Origin: Alkalicoccobacillus plakortidis
GTDB taxonomy: Bacteria > Bacillota > Bacilli > Bacillales > Bacillaceae_D
Length of the DNA stretch: 64,000 nucleotides
Assembly: GCF_023703085.1 (NCBI RefSeq)
Contig: NZ_JAMQJY010000001.1
Span: 1 to 64,000 of the forward strand
Direction of reading: 5' to 3'
Under the pieces are notes generated by a model that saw only the letters and a list, made by a program, of their open reading frames with translations, did no database searches and was not told the DNA's origin. A program made the position numbers and the translations under genes. Below are positions 25,015 to 35,924 of this stretch, in pieces; the first letter of the stretch is position 1, and the number at the start of each line of letters is the position of its first letter.

Positions 25015-25389
25015 ATGTACAAAGTCACGTTAAAGCCTAAAAAAGGGAAGTCCTATGACGTTGGAGGGACGATTTTTAAAGCAGCCGTTCCTCGCACGGT
25101 GTCAGAAAAACTAGGTGAGTACCTTAAGAATAATGATTCATTTGAGGTTGTTCAGCAGCTGGGTGAATCTGAGGACGATTTCGTTAATCATGAGGTTATT
25201 GAACCTGAGGAGCAAGAGAAGCTAGCTAAGATTTATTCTGAGAAAGAGCTCGAGAAATTAAGCAAAAGCGAGCAAGAGGATATAATTTTTATGCTTGCCG
25301 GTGATGCTTCTACTGTTAAAAACGGACCAGAGCGAATTGCTCTTATCTTGCAACTGCAGGAGGAAGTCACAAAACCGGAGGGAGAATAA
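25015..25389 (+). CDS. YqbF-like head protein
   Basis: The 124-residue protein has a small N-terminal beta domain (MYKVTLKPKKGKSYDVGGTIFKA...) and a C-terminal acidic helical part ending in a HeH-like region. This is the layout of skin-element YqbF, which occupies the same place between capsid and head-completion genes. Its role in the particle is not known. It overlaps the next start. Confidence 0.75.
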   Translation: MYKVTLKPKKGKSYDVGGTIFKAAVPRTVSEKLGEYLKNNDSFEVVQQLGESEDDFVNHEVIEPEEQEKLAKIYSEKELEKLSKSEQEDIIFMLAGDASTVKNGPERIALILQLQEEVTKPEGE

Positions 25390-25781
25390 TGCTGATTACT
25401 CCAAGCGATGTGAAAGCATACACTACTTTCAAAAAAGTAAAGAATCGTCCTGAACCTCAATTAGAGATGGACATCTTAGAAGCGACAACTGAAGCGGAGC
25501 GATATGTTGGTCATGACTTTAGTGATACTGACATATATGATCCGCTTCCAACTAAGGTCAGACTAGCTCTCCTGAAGCTGGCTCAATTTTATGCCTTGAT
25601 CAATTCAGATGAATCTATAGCAAAAGGATATAAATCCGAGAAATTCGAGAATTATTCATACACTCTTGCTGATGGTGAATCTGTTCGTAAGCCTGATGTA
25701 TCCGTTCTGCTTAGAGATTATGTTGTGTTACCTGTTCCTAAAGAGACAGGCAACGTCAAGATGAGGATGAGACCTTTATGA
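25389..25781 (+). CDS. YqbG-like head-tail connector
   Basis: This 130-residue protein of the DUF3199/YqbG type begins MLITPSDVKAYTTFKKVKNR, contains EATTEAERYVGHDFSD, and has the helical core of head-tail adaptor proteins related to SPP1 gp15. It seals the portal and joins head to tail. It overlaps both neighbours. Confidence 0.83.
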   Translation: MLITPSDVKAYTTFKKVKNRPEPQLEMDILEATTEAERYVGHDFSDTDIYDPLPTKVRLALLKLAQFYALINSDESIAKGYKSEKFENYSYTLADGESVRKPDVSVLLRDYVVLPVPKETGNVKMRMRPL

Positions 25782-26131
25782 GTTTTGAGGATATGTTGAA
25801 CGATGAGTGTGATATTTACCGTTTAGAGTCAACTAGCTCAGGTTCCATGTATAATGTGCCTTCTCATCATAATCAAGTGAAGCATGGCTATCCGGCTAAG
25901 CCAATTGCGGAGGCGATCCCTTGTCACTTTGAAGAACAGAATCAAAACATTGTTCAAGGCGACCCTGCCAATGCGTTCTCACAGGTTATGCGGATAACGT
26001 TTCTCTCAGATGCGGATATCCAGATGCATGATGCGGTTGAATGGGAAGGGACAAGGTACATTCTACAAAAGCCTAAGAATGTTCGTGACCATCACCAAAT
26101 TGTTATTGGCATAAGGAGTGAAAACCTTTGA
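25778..26131 (+). CDS. xkdH: XkdH-like head completion protein
   Basis: The 117-residue beta-rich protein corresponds to YqbH/XkdH (DUF3599): MSFEDMLNDECDIYRLES at the start, IPCHFEEQNQN in the middle and DAVEWEGTRYILQKP near the end, the stopper-protein pattern. It probably blocks the head channel before tail joining. It shares ATGA-type overlap with the upstream gene. Confidence 0.83.
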   Translation: MSFEDMLNDECDIYRLESTSSGSMYNVPSHHNQVKHGYPAKPIAEAIPCHFEEQNQNIVQGDPANAFSQVMRITFLSDADIQMHDAVEWEGTRYILQKPKNVRDHHQIVIGIRSENL

Positions 26132-26640
26132 GATTTGAGGGGTTAGATCAATTGCGTAAGCAACTAAGCGATGCAACCAAAACAGGTAGCGGAAGCTTAA
26201 GAAACGAAATGGCACTATGGCTTGAGGGGATCGGAATGGATTTCATTGATGTTGTTCAAGATGAAATCATCCGAACTCGTACCGTAGATACAAGCAGACT
26301 CCTTAATTCCTTTGGTAAAGGGGATGGAGACAATGTTTGGAATTTAACAAAGGGCTCTCTTACATTAGAGATAGGATCGAACGTCGAATATGCTTCTTTT
26401 GTTAATGATGGTCACTTTACCGTTGATCTGAAGAGTGGCAAAGATCGTCGTTGGGTACCAGGACGATGGAAGGGAAGCCGCTTTGAGTATGACCCTACTT
26501 CTAAAGAGGGCATGTTGTTAAAAGTGAAATGGGTTGATGGCTCAAACTACTGGGATAATGCTAAGTTTATCTATGAGCGAATGTTTGAAAAAGATTTAGA
26601 GATAAAGCTGAACCAGTGGATGAATACAAAATTTACATGA
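26128..26640 (+). CDS. xkdI: XkdI-like (HK97 gp10 family) head-tail joining protein
   Basis: This 170-residue protein has the HK97 gp10 pattern: a helical N-terminus, DTSRLLNSFGKGD, LEIGSNVEYASFVNDGH around residues 80-95 and a tryptophan-rich end. Its role is in tail completion or head-tail joining. It begins at a TTG overlapping the xkdH stop. Confidence 0.85.
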   Translation: MRFEGLDQLRKQLSDATKTGSGSLRNEMALWLEGIGMDFIDVVQDEIIRTRTVDTSRLLNSFGKGDGDNVWNLTKGSLTLEIGSNVEYASFVNDGHFTVDLKSGKDRRWVPGRWKGSRFEYDPTSKEGMLLKVKWVDGSNYWDNAKFIYERMFEKDLEIKLNQWMNTKFT

Positions 26641-26651
26641 GGTGACCTGCT

Positions 26652-27110
26652 ATGAGTGAAATTAAAATTCACCCTGAAGTTGCCTCGATTGGCAGCTACT
26701 TATACCAGCTGCATTCAGTAAGTGTATTTTGGCAGGAAAGCAAAGAAGGATTCGGTGAGAAAGCACTATATGTTCAACAACCAACCACCTTTGATGCGCC
26801 AGATACGCTTACTTCATTTAAAAAATCATACAATCTCAGTGTAAAAGTGTTTGACGTGGATTCTAGCACAGCATTTTACCATGCTGAACGCCTTGCTGAT
26901 GAGGTTCGTATGAAAAGGGGTATTATTCCCCTAATCACTCCTGAGGGCGATGAAACGGGCGATTATGTGAGAATTAACCGTATAGAAGCCCGTAAGTCTG
27001 AGATAGGTGCAGCCATCCTTCAACTCACTTGGGATAGCCGCTACTTGTATGAGCGTGCTGAGTATGTGGCGTTAGAGGATGTTCAGTTTATAAGTGAGGT
27101 GAGAGAATGA
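26652..27110 (+). CDS. xkdJ: XkdJ-like tail terminator
   Basis: The 152-residue protein matches YqbJ/XkdJ in size and place. It has a helical N-terminal segment (EVASIGSYLYQLHSV), beta strands including YNLSVKVFDVDSSTAFYHAERLADEVR, and a C-terminal LQLTWDSRYLYE. Tail terminators cap the growing tube. It overlaps the next gene by four bases. Confidence 0.83.
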   Translation: MSEIKIHPEVASIGSYLYQLHSVSVFWQESKEGFGEKALYVQQPTTFDAPDTLTSFKKSYNLSVKVFDVDSSTAFYHAERLADEVRMKRGIIPLITPEGDETGDYVRINRIEARKSEIGAAILQLTWDSRYLYERAEYVALEDVQFISEVRE

Positions 27111-27480
27111 GCAAGAAAGCTGAAGAGATAAAAGATAGCGAACCAAAAGAAAAGGTTTCGCAGACCCAAAAGACTAAAGAAAAAGTGTACGATAGTCCTT
27201 TTGCGGTTACTAAAAACCAAGTAGATTTAGAGGTAACCAAAGACATTCCGGTTAAAGAGAAGATTGTAAAAGCGAAGGTCGAACCAGTCATCGCACAGGC
27301 AAGACAGCAGAATCTTCTTTTTATATTTATGAGCTTAGAGAGCACAGTCGACAAATTTTTGGCGTAAGGCCAGAGATTCTAGATGGTGCTCTTTTTGATT
27401 ACCCCGAAACACAAATTACTAAATCAGAAGCTGAAAAGCGCATTCGTGCGTTTATGGCTCAGGAGGTCAAAAAACTATGA
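27107..27480 (+). CDS. YqzN/YkzM-like protein, one frameshift
   Basis: The first frame gives a lysine-rich 86-residue protein that stops early at 27367. The next frame continues with YELREHSRQIFGVRPEILD and SEAEKRIRAFMAQEVKKL to 27480, which is the conserved YqzN/YkzM end. Restoring one T in the T-run at 27318-27322 joins them into about 124 residues. The gene lies between xkdJ and the sheath gene, as in skin and PBSX. The break is most likely a homopolymer error. Confidence 0.75.
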
Positions 27481-28824
27481 ATGGTGGAACGTTCACTGAA
27501 GGTATTGAAAAGCAACGTGCTGGTATTTATTTTAATTTCAAGACACGAGCACAGCAAAGAGTTGGGCTTGGTATTCGTGGAATTGTGGCGTTGCCAGTTC
27601 TGCTTAGTTGGGGAGAAGCAAAGAAGTTTATTCCTATCTCAAGCGTAGAAGATCTGAACAAGCGCATTGGTTTGAATGTTGATGATAAATCCTTGCTGCT
27701 ATATCGTGAAGCTGCTAAAAAAGCATCTACGGTTCTTCTCTATCGCTTAAATGCAGGGGAGAAGGCAAGAGCTCAATTGGGTGAGAATCTCCGTGTTTCA
27801 GCTAAGTATGGCGGAGAGAAAGGAAATGAAATCTCTGTCCGTATCTCTGAAAACGTACTAGAAGCTGACAAACGCGATGTTTTAACATTTGTTGGAACAG
27901 ATGAAGTGGATCGTCAGACGGTTTCTAACTCTGAGGAACTTATAAACAATGCGTATATTGAGTTTGACGGAGAAGGCCAAATGGAACCAACTGCAGGTAC
28001 ATTCCTGTTAGGTGGTGAGAATGGTTCAGCCAATGTTGCAGACTACACTGCTTTTCTTGAAGCGGCTGAAAATGAGTATTTCGATACCATCGCATTACCT
28101 GTAAATGAAAATGAGCAGCTGAAAGCAACGTTCATTGCTTTTGTGAAACGTTTGCGTGATCGTCAAGGAGTTAAAATCCAAGGTGTTATAGCAAACGGAC
28201 GTGGTGATCATGAAGGAATTATTAACGTGACTGAGGGTGTTGTCCTTGAAGACGGCACAGAAGTTACGCCTGATCTTGCCACGGCGTGGGTTGCAGGTGC
28301 TTCGGCTTGGAGCTACGTTCAACCAGTCTTTAACCTTTGTTGAATACGAGGGAGCGGTAGATGTTATCAATCGCTTAGAGAATGATGCAATTGTTGATCG
28401 AATGAATAAAGGTGAATTCTTATTTACTTACGATCCACGTGATAAGACGGTCACAGTTGAGAAAGACATCAACTCACTGACAAGCTTCACTTCTGATAAG
28501 AATAAGAAATTCAGCAAGAACAAGATTGTTCGAGTGTTAGATGCGATCAACAACGATCTGACCCGTGAGATTAAAACGTTGATTAAGAACCGAAAAGAAG
28601 CCGGGAATGACATTCCTGCTTCAGATGATGGCATTCAACTTGTCATGACATTAATTACTCAGTACATGACAGCTCTCCAAGATGGAGGCGGTATTACAAA
28701 CTTTGATTCTGAAACAGACATCACTATTGCTCTGAATGAGGATAAAGATGGTTTCCTAATCAACTTAGCTGCAGAACCCGTGGACGCAGCAGAAAAATTC
28801 TATTTCAGTGTGGGGGTGAGATAA
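27477..28824 (+). CDS. xkdK: Tail sheath protein XkdK, one frameshift
   Basis: This contractile tail sheath of about 448 residues is read in two frames. The N-terminal part opens with RAGIYFNFKTRAQQRVGLGIRG-type sequence and has a domain with GGENG. The C-terminal part (FVEYEGAVDVINRLENDAIV and ITNFDSETDI) is the conserved sheath core that binds the tube. Frame one ends at 28343. Reading GCTGG instead of GCTTGG at 28305-28310 gives ASAGATFNQSLTF and restores one protein. The sheath gene defines the phage as a contractile-tailed myovirus type. Confidence 0.9.
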
Positions 28825-28827
28825 CCT

Positions 28828-29271
28828 ATGTTTAAAGGACAAAATACGATCAGTGGTAAAGAGGGGCGTTTATTCCTTGATGGAGTAGAAATGGCGCATA
28901 TTAAAACTTTTGAAGCTAATGTGGAAAAGAATAAAAACGAAGTAAGCATCATGGGTCGTCGCATGACGACTCATAAAACAACTGGAGCAACTGGTACTGG
29001 AACTGCTACTTTCTACAAAGTAACATCCAAATTCGTTTTGCTTATGCGTGACTATGTGAAAAAAGGTGAAGATCCTTATTTTACTATTCAAGCAGTGCTT
29101 GATGATAAAGCTTCAGGTCGTGGCGTTGAACGTGTGACGCTCTTTGATGTGAACTTCGACAGTGCTAAGATTGCAGGTCTTGATGTTGATTCAGAATCTC
29201 TTGAGGAAGAAGCACCATTTACATTCGAGGACTTTGATGTACCTTCTCGTTTAAGTGATTCATTTAACTAA
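28828..29271 (+). CDS. xkdM: Tail tube protein XkdM
   Basis: The 147-residue core tube protein opens NTISGKEGRLFLDGVEMAHIKTF, has the MGRRMTTHKTTGATGTGT loop and ends in EEEAPFTFEDFDVP. Length and order (sheath, tube, chaperone) match PBSX. Hexameric rings of it form the inner tail tube. A strong terminator follows, so tube and sheath may be made in higher amounts than genes downstream. Confidence 0.92.
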   Translation: MFKGQNTISGKEGRLFLDGVEMAHIKTFEANVEKNKNEVSIMGRRMTTHKTTGATGTGTATFYKVTSKFVLLMRDYVKKGEDPYFTIQAVLDDKASGRGVERVTLFDVNFDSAKIAGLDVDSESLEEEAPFTFEDFDVPSRLSDSFN

Positions 29272-29287
29272 TAAAAAGCAATACGAG

Positions 29288-29321
29288 TAGACACCTTCAA
29301 AGATGAGGGTGTCTATTTTTA
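29288..29321 (+). terminator. Intrinsic terminator after tail tube gene
   Basis: TAGACACC (29288-29295) pairs with GGTGTCTA (29308-29315) and is followed by TTTTTATTT. It would attenuate the late transcript after the abundant sheath and tube genes. Confidence 0.85.
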
Positions 29322-29359
29322 TTTAAAACTAAACCCACATACAAAGGAGCCCATTAACC

Positions 29360-29836
29360 ATGAGCGAAAACAAAACAAACCAAGAAGAAGTAAAAGAAGA
29401 ATCACACGAAGAGCAAATCCAAGACTTATCTATTTTTCTTCCAGGCAAGGTAGAGGAAGCGGAAGAGGTCAAAGTCCTAATTAGCAAGCGATTTACGAAA
29501 GATGGAAAGATTGTGCCTTTCATCTTCAAACCTATCTCGACTGATCGTGTAGATGAATTAGAGAAAGATAATACAACGTATAAAAATGTACGTGGCACTG
29601 GTCGTGTTCGTAACTTTGATAACCAACGTTTTATGCAACGTATTGCTGTAGAGTCCACTGTCTTTCCAGACTTCACATCAGAGAAACTCCGTAAAGCGTA
29701 CAAAACCGAAGATCCTGTTGAAGTAGCACGTAAGATTTTAAGTGTAGCTGGAGAATTCTCGAAATGGTTGGAAGAAACGCAACGTGTCAATGGATTCTTA
29801 GAAGAAGATGATCTTGAGGAACTGGCAAAAAACTAA
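29360..29836 (+). CDS. xkdN: Tail assembly chaperone XkdN (zero-frame product)
   Basis: This 158-residue acidic protein corresponds to XkdN/YqbN, the short form of the tail assembly chaperone (G-like). An acidic N-terminal tail (residues 1-30) precedes a helical domain (KRFTKDGKIVPFIFKPIS..., NQRFMQRIAVEST). It stops at TAA 29834-29836, right after a slippery AAAAAAC. Chaperones of this kind coat the tape measure protein before tube assembly. Confidence 0.87.
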   Translation: MSENKTNQEEVKEESHEEQIQDLSIFLPGKVEEAEEVKVLISKRFTKDGKIVPFIFKPISTDRVDELEKDNTTYKNVRGTGRVRNFDNQRFMQRIAVESTVFPDFTSEKLRKAYKTEDPVEVARKILSVAGEFSKWLEETQRVNGFLEEDDLEELAKN

Positions 29837-30021
29837 TTACAGGTGGGGATCTCTCGCCGGCTAGTCGAGACGCGGTGTATCTCCACTATCTATTACATGA
29901 GTGCAATCAGCCTTTATCAGAGTTAGTCGCTTTGATGGAAGGTTCTAAAAACTGGCGGACGTTTGTATTTGCTTCAGTTGAGGTTAAATTAGAAGCGTTA
30001 GCCAAACAAGCTAAGAAATAA
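29360..30021 (+). CDS. Tail assembly chaperone, -1 frameshift fusion (GT-like)
   Basis: A -1 slip on A AAA AAC at 29827-29833 bypasses the xkdN stop. Translation then continues for 62 codons (LITGGDLSPASRDAVYLHYL... to LAKQAKK, stop 30019-30021). The extension is coding-like and has no start or ribosome binding site of its own. This is the conserved G/GT arrangement of tail chaperones directly before the tape measure gene. The extension normally binds the tube protein. Confidence 0.8.
29827..29833 (+). other. Programmed -1 ribosomal frameshift site
   Basis: The heptamer A AAA AAC is a canonical slippery sequence in the correct register, one codon before the xkdN stop. A GC-rich stretch follows within 30 bases (GGTGGGGATCTCTCGCCGGC), which could form the stimulating structure. 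Confidence 0.8.
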
Positions 30022-30037
30022 GAGAGGAGGATGACTA

Positions 30038-33000
30038 ATGGGAGTCAAAACGATTTTTGAATTAGAGGACCGAATTACCAAACGTTTGAAGCGAATTAAT
30101 GGTGAGTTAGGCCACACTGAGAAAATTCGTAAGCGCATTGAAAAACCTATGATTATTAGTGCGGAAGACCGTGCCAGTCGTCAGATGAAGCGTATTGAGC
30201 GATTTTTTCTGCGTAAGGCTGTAAAAGCTCATAATATTAATGTCGGGCTACATGATCGAGCCACAAAAGGTATGCAACGTATGAATCGGTACCTTAAACG
30301 AAATATGCCACGTTCACATGAAATCACAATGAGAGCAGTTGATCGTCTCACGCCAATGGCAAGCTCATTAAAACGAAATTTACAACGTAAATTCGGTAAA
30401 CAATATGAGTACGTTATTCAAGCGAAAGACCAGGTATCAACAACAATTCGTAAAGTCGCTTCATTCACTCGCAAACAGTTAGAGCGGGGCTACACTGTTA
30501 GCCTTAGAGCCACTGATCTCATTAGTCGAACAGTTGGTCGAATCTCTTCTTTTGCTCGAACTAGCTTACGTGATCAAAACTTAAGAGTAAGAGCCGTTGA
30601 TCTCTTTACAGGAACGGCTAGAAGAATCTCTCATTTCGCTAACACTCATTTAAACCGAACAGTAACTATGACGGTCAAAGTAGCTGATTTAGCAACAAAA
30701 CCTATTAGAGCTATTGCTGGGATGGCAAGTAGCACTGGTGCCATGCTAGGTGTTGGAGCTGGTACCTATGGCGGGGTTGTTAAACCCCTTCAGATGGTAG
30801 CTAGTCGCCAAAATATGACGAGTGCTTTTGAGACATTACTAGGTGATGCTGAAAAAGCTCAAGAAAGATTAGATGAACTAGTCACATTTGCAGGACAAAC
30901 TCCTTTTAAACGGGACGATATATTCGAAGCCTCACGAGTCCTACAAGTCTTTACAGGTAACGCTCTTTCAACCGCAGATGGCTTACGGTTGGTGGGGGAC
31001 GTTGCAGCTGGTACTCAAACGGATTTCGGAGAAACGGCCATGTGGTTTGGTCGTTTGTATGATGGAATGGCTTCGGGTCGTCCGATTGGTGATGCAACAG
31101 CTCGTCTACAAGAGATGGGGGCTATTTCAGGTGAAGCTAGAGCTCGCTTAGAAGAGCTTGCTGAAAGTGGTCGTGATATTAAATCAATATGGTCAGAAGC
31201 TACAAAAGAATTCGAACGTTTTAACGGTCAAATGGAGAAGATGTCTAACAACTTAGGTAACCTGTGGTTAGGTGTTACCTCTATGATTAATGAGCGAATC
31301 TTAAGGGCATGGGGAACTGGACTTAGCGATGCGTTTCAACCGATGCTAGTGGCTTTTAGAGAATGGAGAGGCGAGTATTCATTCATTCTTGATGAGATGG
31401 AGAATTTCTTTAAACGTTCAGGAAAAGCGGCAGCAGCATCTTTCTTAAATCCCTTGCAATCCATTGGATCTTTTGCGAAAGATCAACTGCAGATTCTATT
31501 CCCAGGTGGAGATCTTACCGAAGATCAACAGGTAAAACTTAAAGAGAAATTTGAACAAGATCCTGAATTTGAGAAACGGTACAACCAACTTGAAAAATAC
31601 CGTGATATGGATTTTCAAACCAGATGGAATATCGTCTGGCCAAATATTCAAAGTGAATTTACAAATTGGTGGAATGAAAAAGGTGCACCAGGTCTTATAG
31701 CTGGTTCCGAAGCTATTGGATCTACTTACGGAAATATTTTAGGAGGACTAATTCGAGGCGTACTGGGTCTTGAAAATGAATCGGATAACGAATTTGTTAC
31801 AGCTGGTGCAATGGTTGGACGCTCGTTTGTTAATAGTTTTGTAGAAGCAATAGATCCAATAGATTTATCTTTAAGACTTGGTAAAAAGCTTTTGGATGTT
31901 AACTGGACAGCTCTAAAATCAAATTTCGGTAGACTTATTGGGAAAGATGATTGGGTAGTTGAAGGAGCAAACACAGGAGCACTCTTTGCAAATGCTTTAA
32001 CACTTGCTTTTATAGGTGTAATAGCTAAAGGTCCATTAGGTAGAGGCGCTGAATTATTTGGTAGAGGTGTTTCTAAATTATGGGGTGTCACTTTTGGAAA
32101 GAAAGGTCCTAAAGGTCCTCTTGGTCCATCTGGAATGCCTAAAGGAGCATCTCAAGATGGGCAAGGTAGATGGAGAGATTCTAAAGGTAGATATATCTCA
32201 AAAGATCGAGTGGATGAATATCAAAGACAACACCAAGAAAGATATTCTCAACCTAAAGGACCAAAAGACCCAACAACAAGCAAATTTAAAGGGTTAGGAA
32301 AGTTGGGTACCTTATTTGGCTTACCATCATTTACTACTACCAACTCGCCGACTATTGGTGGGGGATGGTCGAAATTCGGGAAAGGCATACCTCTTTTAGG
32401 AACTGCGCTAGGGGCTGCAAGCATAGCCACTGCTCCTGAAGGGGAAAAAGCTTGGTGCTGCTGGTGGAGTACTTGGCGGTATGGCAGGTGGAGCTGCGAC
32501 TGGAGCCTTAGTTGGTTCAGTCTTTCCTGGAGTTGGAACCATTGTAGGTGGAATTGTTGGCTCGATCGCAGGGGCTATCGGTGGAACAGCGATTGGTAAG
32601 TGGTTAGGAGATCTTGACTGGTCAGGTATTGGCGATGGCATTAGTGAAAGTTGGACTAATGGCATTGAAAAGACGAAGGAATTGTGGTCGTCGTTTGCGA
32701 CATGGTTTGATGAAACAGTATGGCAGCCAGTTCAGAACGGAGCAAGTGCAGCGGCGGATTGGATCTCAGATACATGGTCCTCGTTCACCTCATGGTTTGA
32801 TGAGACCATTTGGAGCCCGATCACTGACGGAGCAAATGCTGCATCAGATTTTATTAGTGAAACTTGGAACGGTGCATATGACTGGGTAACTGATAAGTGG
32901 TCATCTTTTTCCACGTGGTTTGATGAAGAGGTATGGACTCCTTACAAAGATTCATTTATTAACGTAATGAACTTCTGGGTCGGTCTATGGACGAAGATCG

Positions 33001-35924
33001 AGGAGGGAGTTAAAGAATTATGGGCTCCTTTTTCTGAGTGGTTTGATGAAGTAATCTGGACACCCATTACAGAAGGCGTTGAATCCTTTCAAACATCCGT
33101 TTCTGAGAACTTTGATAATGCAGTAGCCGGGGCAAAATTTGCGTGGGCTTATTTATCGTTTTGGTTTGATGAAGTAGTCTGGACACCCATTAAAGATGCA
33201 TTAACAACCGTTAAAGACTATTTTATCGACGAATTTGAAAAAGGAATGACAGGTATTAAGCTTGCCTGGTCACTCTTCTCGTATTGGTTTGATGAGGTTG
33301 TTTGGACTCCTATTAAGGATGCAGCAACTTCAGTAAAAGAGTATTTTGTAGATGAGTTTGAAAAAGGTGTCACCGGTATTAAGCTAGCTTGGGCATTTCT
33401 ATCATATTGGTTTGATGAGATTATATGGTCGCCAATTAAAGATGATGTAGAAGCTATCAAAACGTTCTTCGTGGATGAGTTTGAAAAAGCAATCACGGGG
33501 ATCAAGGTTGCCTGGTTTGTTTTATCTTATTGGTTTGATGAGTACGTTTGGACGCCAATTGTAGATGGGGTTACAAATTTAAAAACATCTATGACTGAGG
33601 AATTTGATGATGCTATTGCAGGAGTCAAATTTGCTTGGATGTTTATTTCTAATTGGTTTGATGAAGTCGTTTGGGACCCCATTGCGGATAGTGTATCTGA
33701 TATCAAAGATTCCATTGTAGAAGCGTTTGAAGATGCATGGGGCATTGTTTCAGATATTTGGGACAATATTACAGGTGCATGGAATGCCGTCACTGGTTGG
33801 TTCTCTGACACAACCAATGTGGGGGAACAGCGCACAGGTGTCAGCACTTCCGCATCTAAGAAAGAACAAGAAAGACAAAATGGTCCACACGCTGCTGCAT
33901 ATGCAAATGGTGGGATTATTACCCGACCGCATTTAGGTTTGGTTGGTGAAGCAGGGCATGAGGCTATTATTCCTCTATCTGCATCTCGTAGAAGTCGAGC
34001 TCTTGATTTATATGAACAAACCGGTAAAGCACTCGGCGTACAACCTTATGCAAATGGCGGTCTTGTCGGAGGTTCAGCGAGCGCAAGTGGATCTCAATCA
34101 GCAACCGTTCATGCGACAGTTGGCATTGGTCAGGTTCAAGCAAAAGGAATCGAAAAAGAGGCAGGACTTTACGGAAAAGCCTTTTCGGAATCCGTTGCTG
34201 CAGGTATAAACGGTACGGTCGTTTCAATGGATGCATGGAAACATAAGAATGTCCAACAGCCTATGACCAATGTGATGCAAGAAGCGGTTGGATTCGGTTC
34301 AAGTACTGTGAACTCATTCTCTACTGGTCAGAATGCCACACCAACGAACACCGGCACTCATTTAGATAAGCAAGTGAAACAGCCATTCCGAGTCATCGAG
34401 GGTGGAGCATCTAAATGGGGTACCGATACGGTCACTAATTTCCGTGCAGGTCAGAATGGTACACCGACGGGAACACAGCCATATCTACAGTCGCAGGTTC
34501 ATAAACCTTTTGATGAGACAAAAGGAAAAGGAAACGGCTTGGGAACGGGAACCATGACCGAGTTTGTTTCGGGCATGCGCTCACAGAGTTCTCAAGTACA
34601 AGAAGCAGCTCAATTCTTAGCTGATACAGTTGAGAAAACGTTTAAAGAGCGGTTAGGTATCCACTCGCCGTCTCGTGTCATGGCTGGACTTGGAGAATGG
34701 GCTTCCTTAGGCATTATAAAAGGTCTTGATTCCGTTGACCTTCAAAGATTCGCTAACAAGCAAGTGGATGGCTTAATCAGTGCGTACACAGGCATGGCTC
34801 CTGACTTCGGATCACCATTTACCATGACATCTGGATTCGGACCACGAAAATCACCGGGTGGAATTGGCTCGACTAATCATAAAGGGTTAGACTTTGCAGC
34901 ACCTATGGGTACACCAATCCCGGCACAAGCACCTGGTCAGGTAACGTTTAGTGGCTGGCAGGGCGGATACGGAAACTTGGTTAAAATATTAGGTGCTGAT
35001 GGCATTGAATATTTATATGGCCATAACTCAAGAAACCTTGTGAAAAAAGGAGATCTTGTTTCTGGTGGTCAAACGATTGGACTTGTCGGATCAACAGGTA
35101 ATAGTACGGGTCCACACGTCCACTATGAGACACGAAGAAACGGACAAGCCTTTAACCCTGTGGGTGGTGGAAACAGTCTGTTTGGTGGCTCCGGTGCATC
35201 GACACGAAGTGCTATTGCACAAGCTGCATTGGCAACGGGTGTAGGCAAGGACTGGATTGAACCACTCGTGACGATGGCCATGAAAGAAAGTGGCGGAAAC
35301 GCGAGAGCGGTCAATAATTGGGATAGCAACGCACGACGTGGCACCCCATCTAAAGGTCTGATGCAAACCATTGACCCTACCTTTAATGCTCACAAGCTGT
35401 CTGGAATGGATGACATCTATAACCCTGTTCATAACGCAGCTGCAGCCATTAAATACATTCAATCTCGTTACGGCGATATTTCAAATGTACCAGGTATTCG
35501 TTCCATGCGTAATGGTGGCGCATACCGAGGCTATGCAAATGGTGGATTAATCACCAATGAACAGATTGCTCGAATTGGTGAAGGTGGTCAACGTGAGTGG
35601 ATCATTCCGGAAGAGCGTGGCATCCGTGGACGCTATCTTTTAGGTCGAGCTGCACAAGCACTTGGGATGGAAGTCTACGATCCTGAAGATGATGCAGGAC
35701 ATTCCGATTCGTTTAAAGAACAAGCAGCCATTGCGACGGGGCAGAATCAGCAAAAGGTCATTACCTCGTCTGGTGGCATTTCGATCACAATCGAGATGAA
35801 CGGAGATCAACACTTCCATACACCACAAGACGAAGAAGCTTTCCTACAAAAGATGGAACGCAGATTAATCGATATACTACAAGAAGACGTAGATAATGGA
35901 TCGGGAGGTGCGCAGGGTGCCTAA
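30038..35924 (+). CDS. xkdO: Tape measure protein XkdO with two lytic domains, one frameshift
   Basis: This protein of about 1,960 residues sets tail length. Order: basic coiled repeats (AxDRxTxxMxR-like, residues 1-220), the conserved tape measure domain ([17 protein letters not shown], [21 protein letters not shown]), Gly-rich hydrophobic segments, and nine tryptophan-rich WFDE repeats (about 890-1210). Near 1595-1710 is an M23 endopeptidase ([21 protein letters not shown]). A lytic transglycosylase-like domain follows ([21 protein letters not shown]). Frame one ends at 32599; reading GCTGG for GCTTGG at 32450-32455 gives EGEKAGAAGG and joins both parts. The lytic domains would open the wall during infection. 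Confidence 0.9.
32700..33690 (+). repeat. Tandem 41-residue repeats in the tape measure gene
   Basis: Nine copies of the core WFDExxWxPI are encoded at about 32703, 32792, 32916, 33041, 33163, 33286, 33409, 33532 and 33655. From the second copy on the spacing is about 123 bases (41 codons). The unit reads roughly [29 protein letters not shown] in protein. Copies differ in DNA sequence, so the array is old, not a recent slippage product. Confidence 0.8.

Noticed and set aside
32480..32599. Programmed frameshift between two halves of the tape measure gene
   Set aside because: The junction is GCTTGG, the same motif as five other breaks in unrelated genes, and there is no slippery heptamer in the right register. 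An artefact is more likely.
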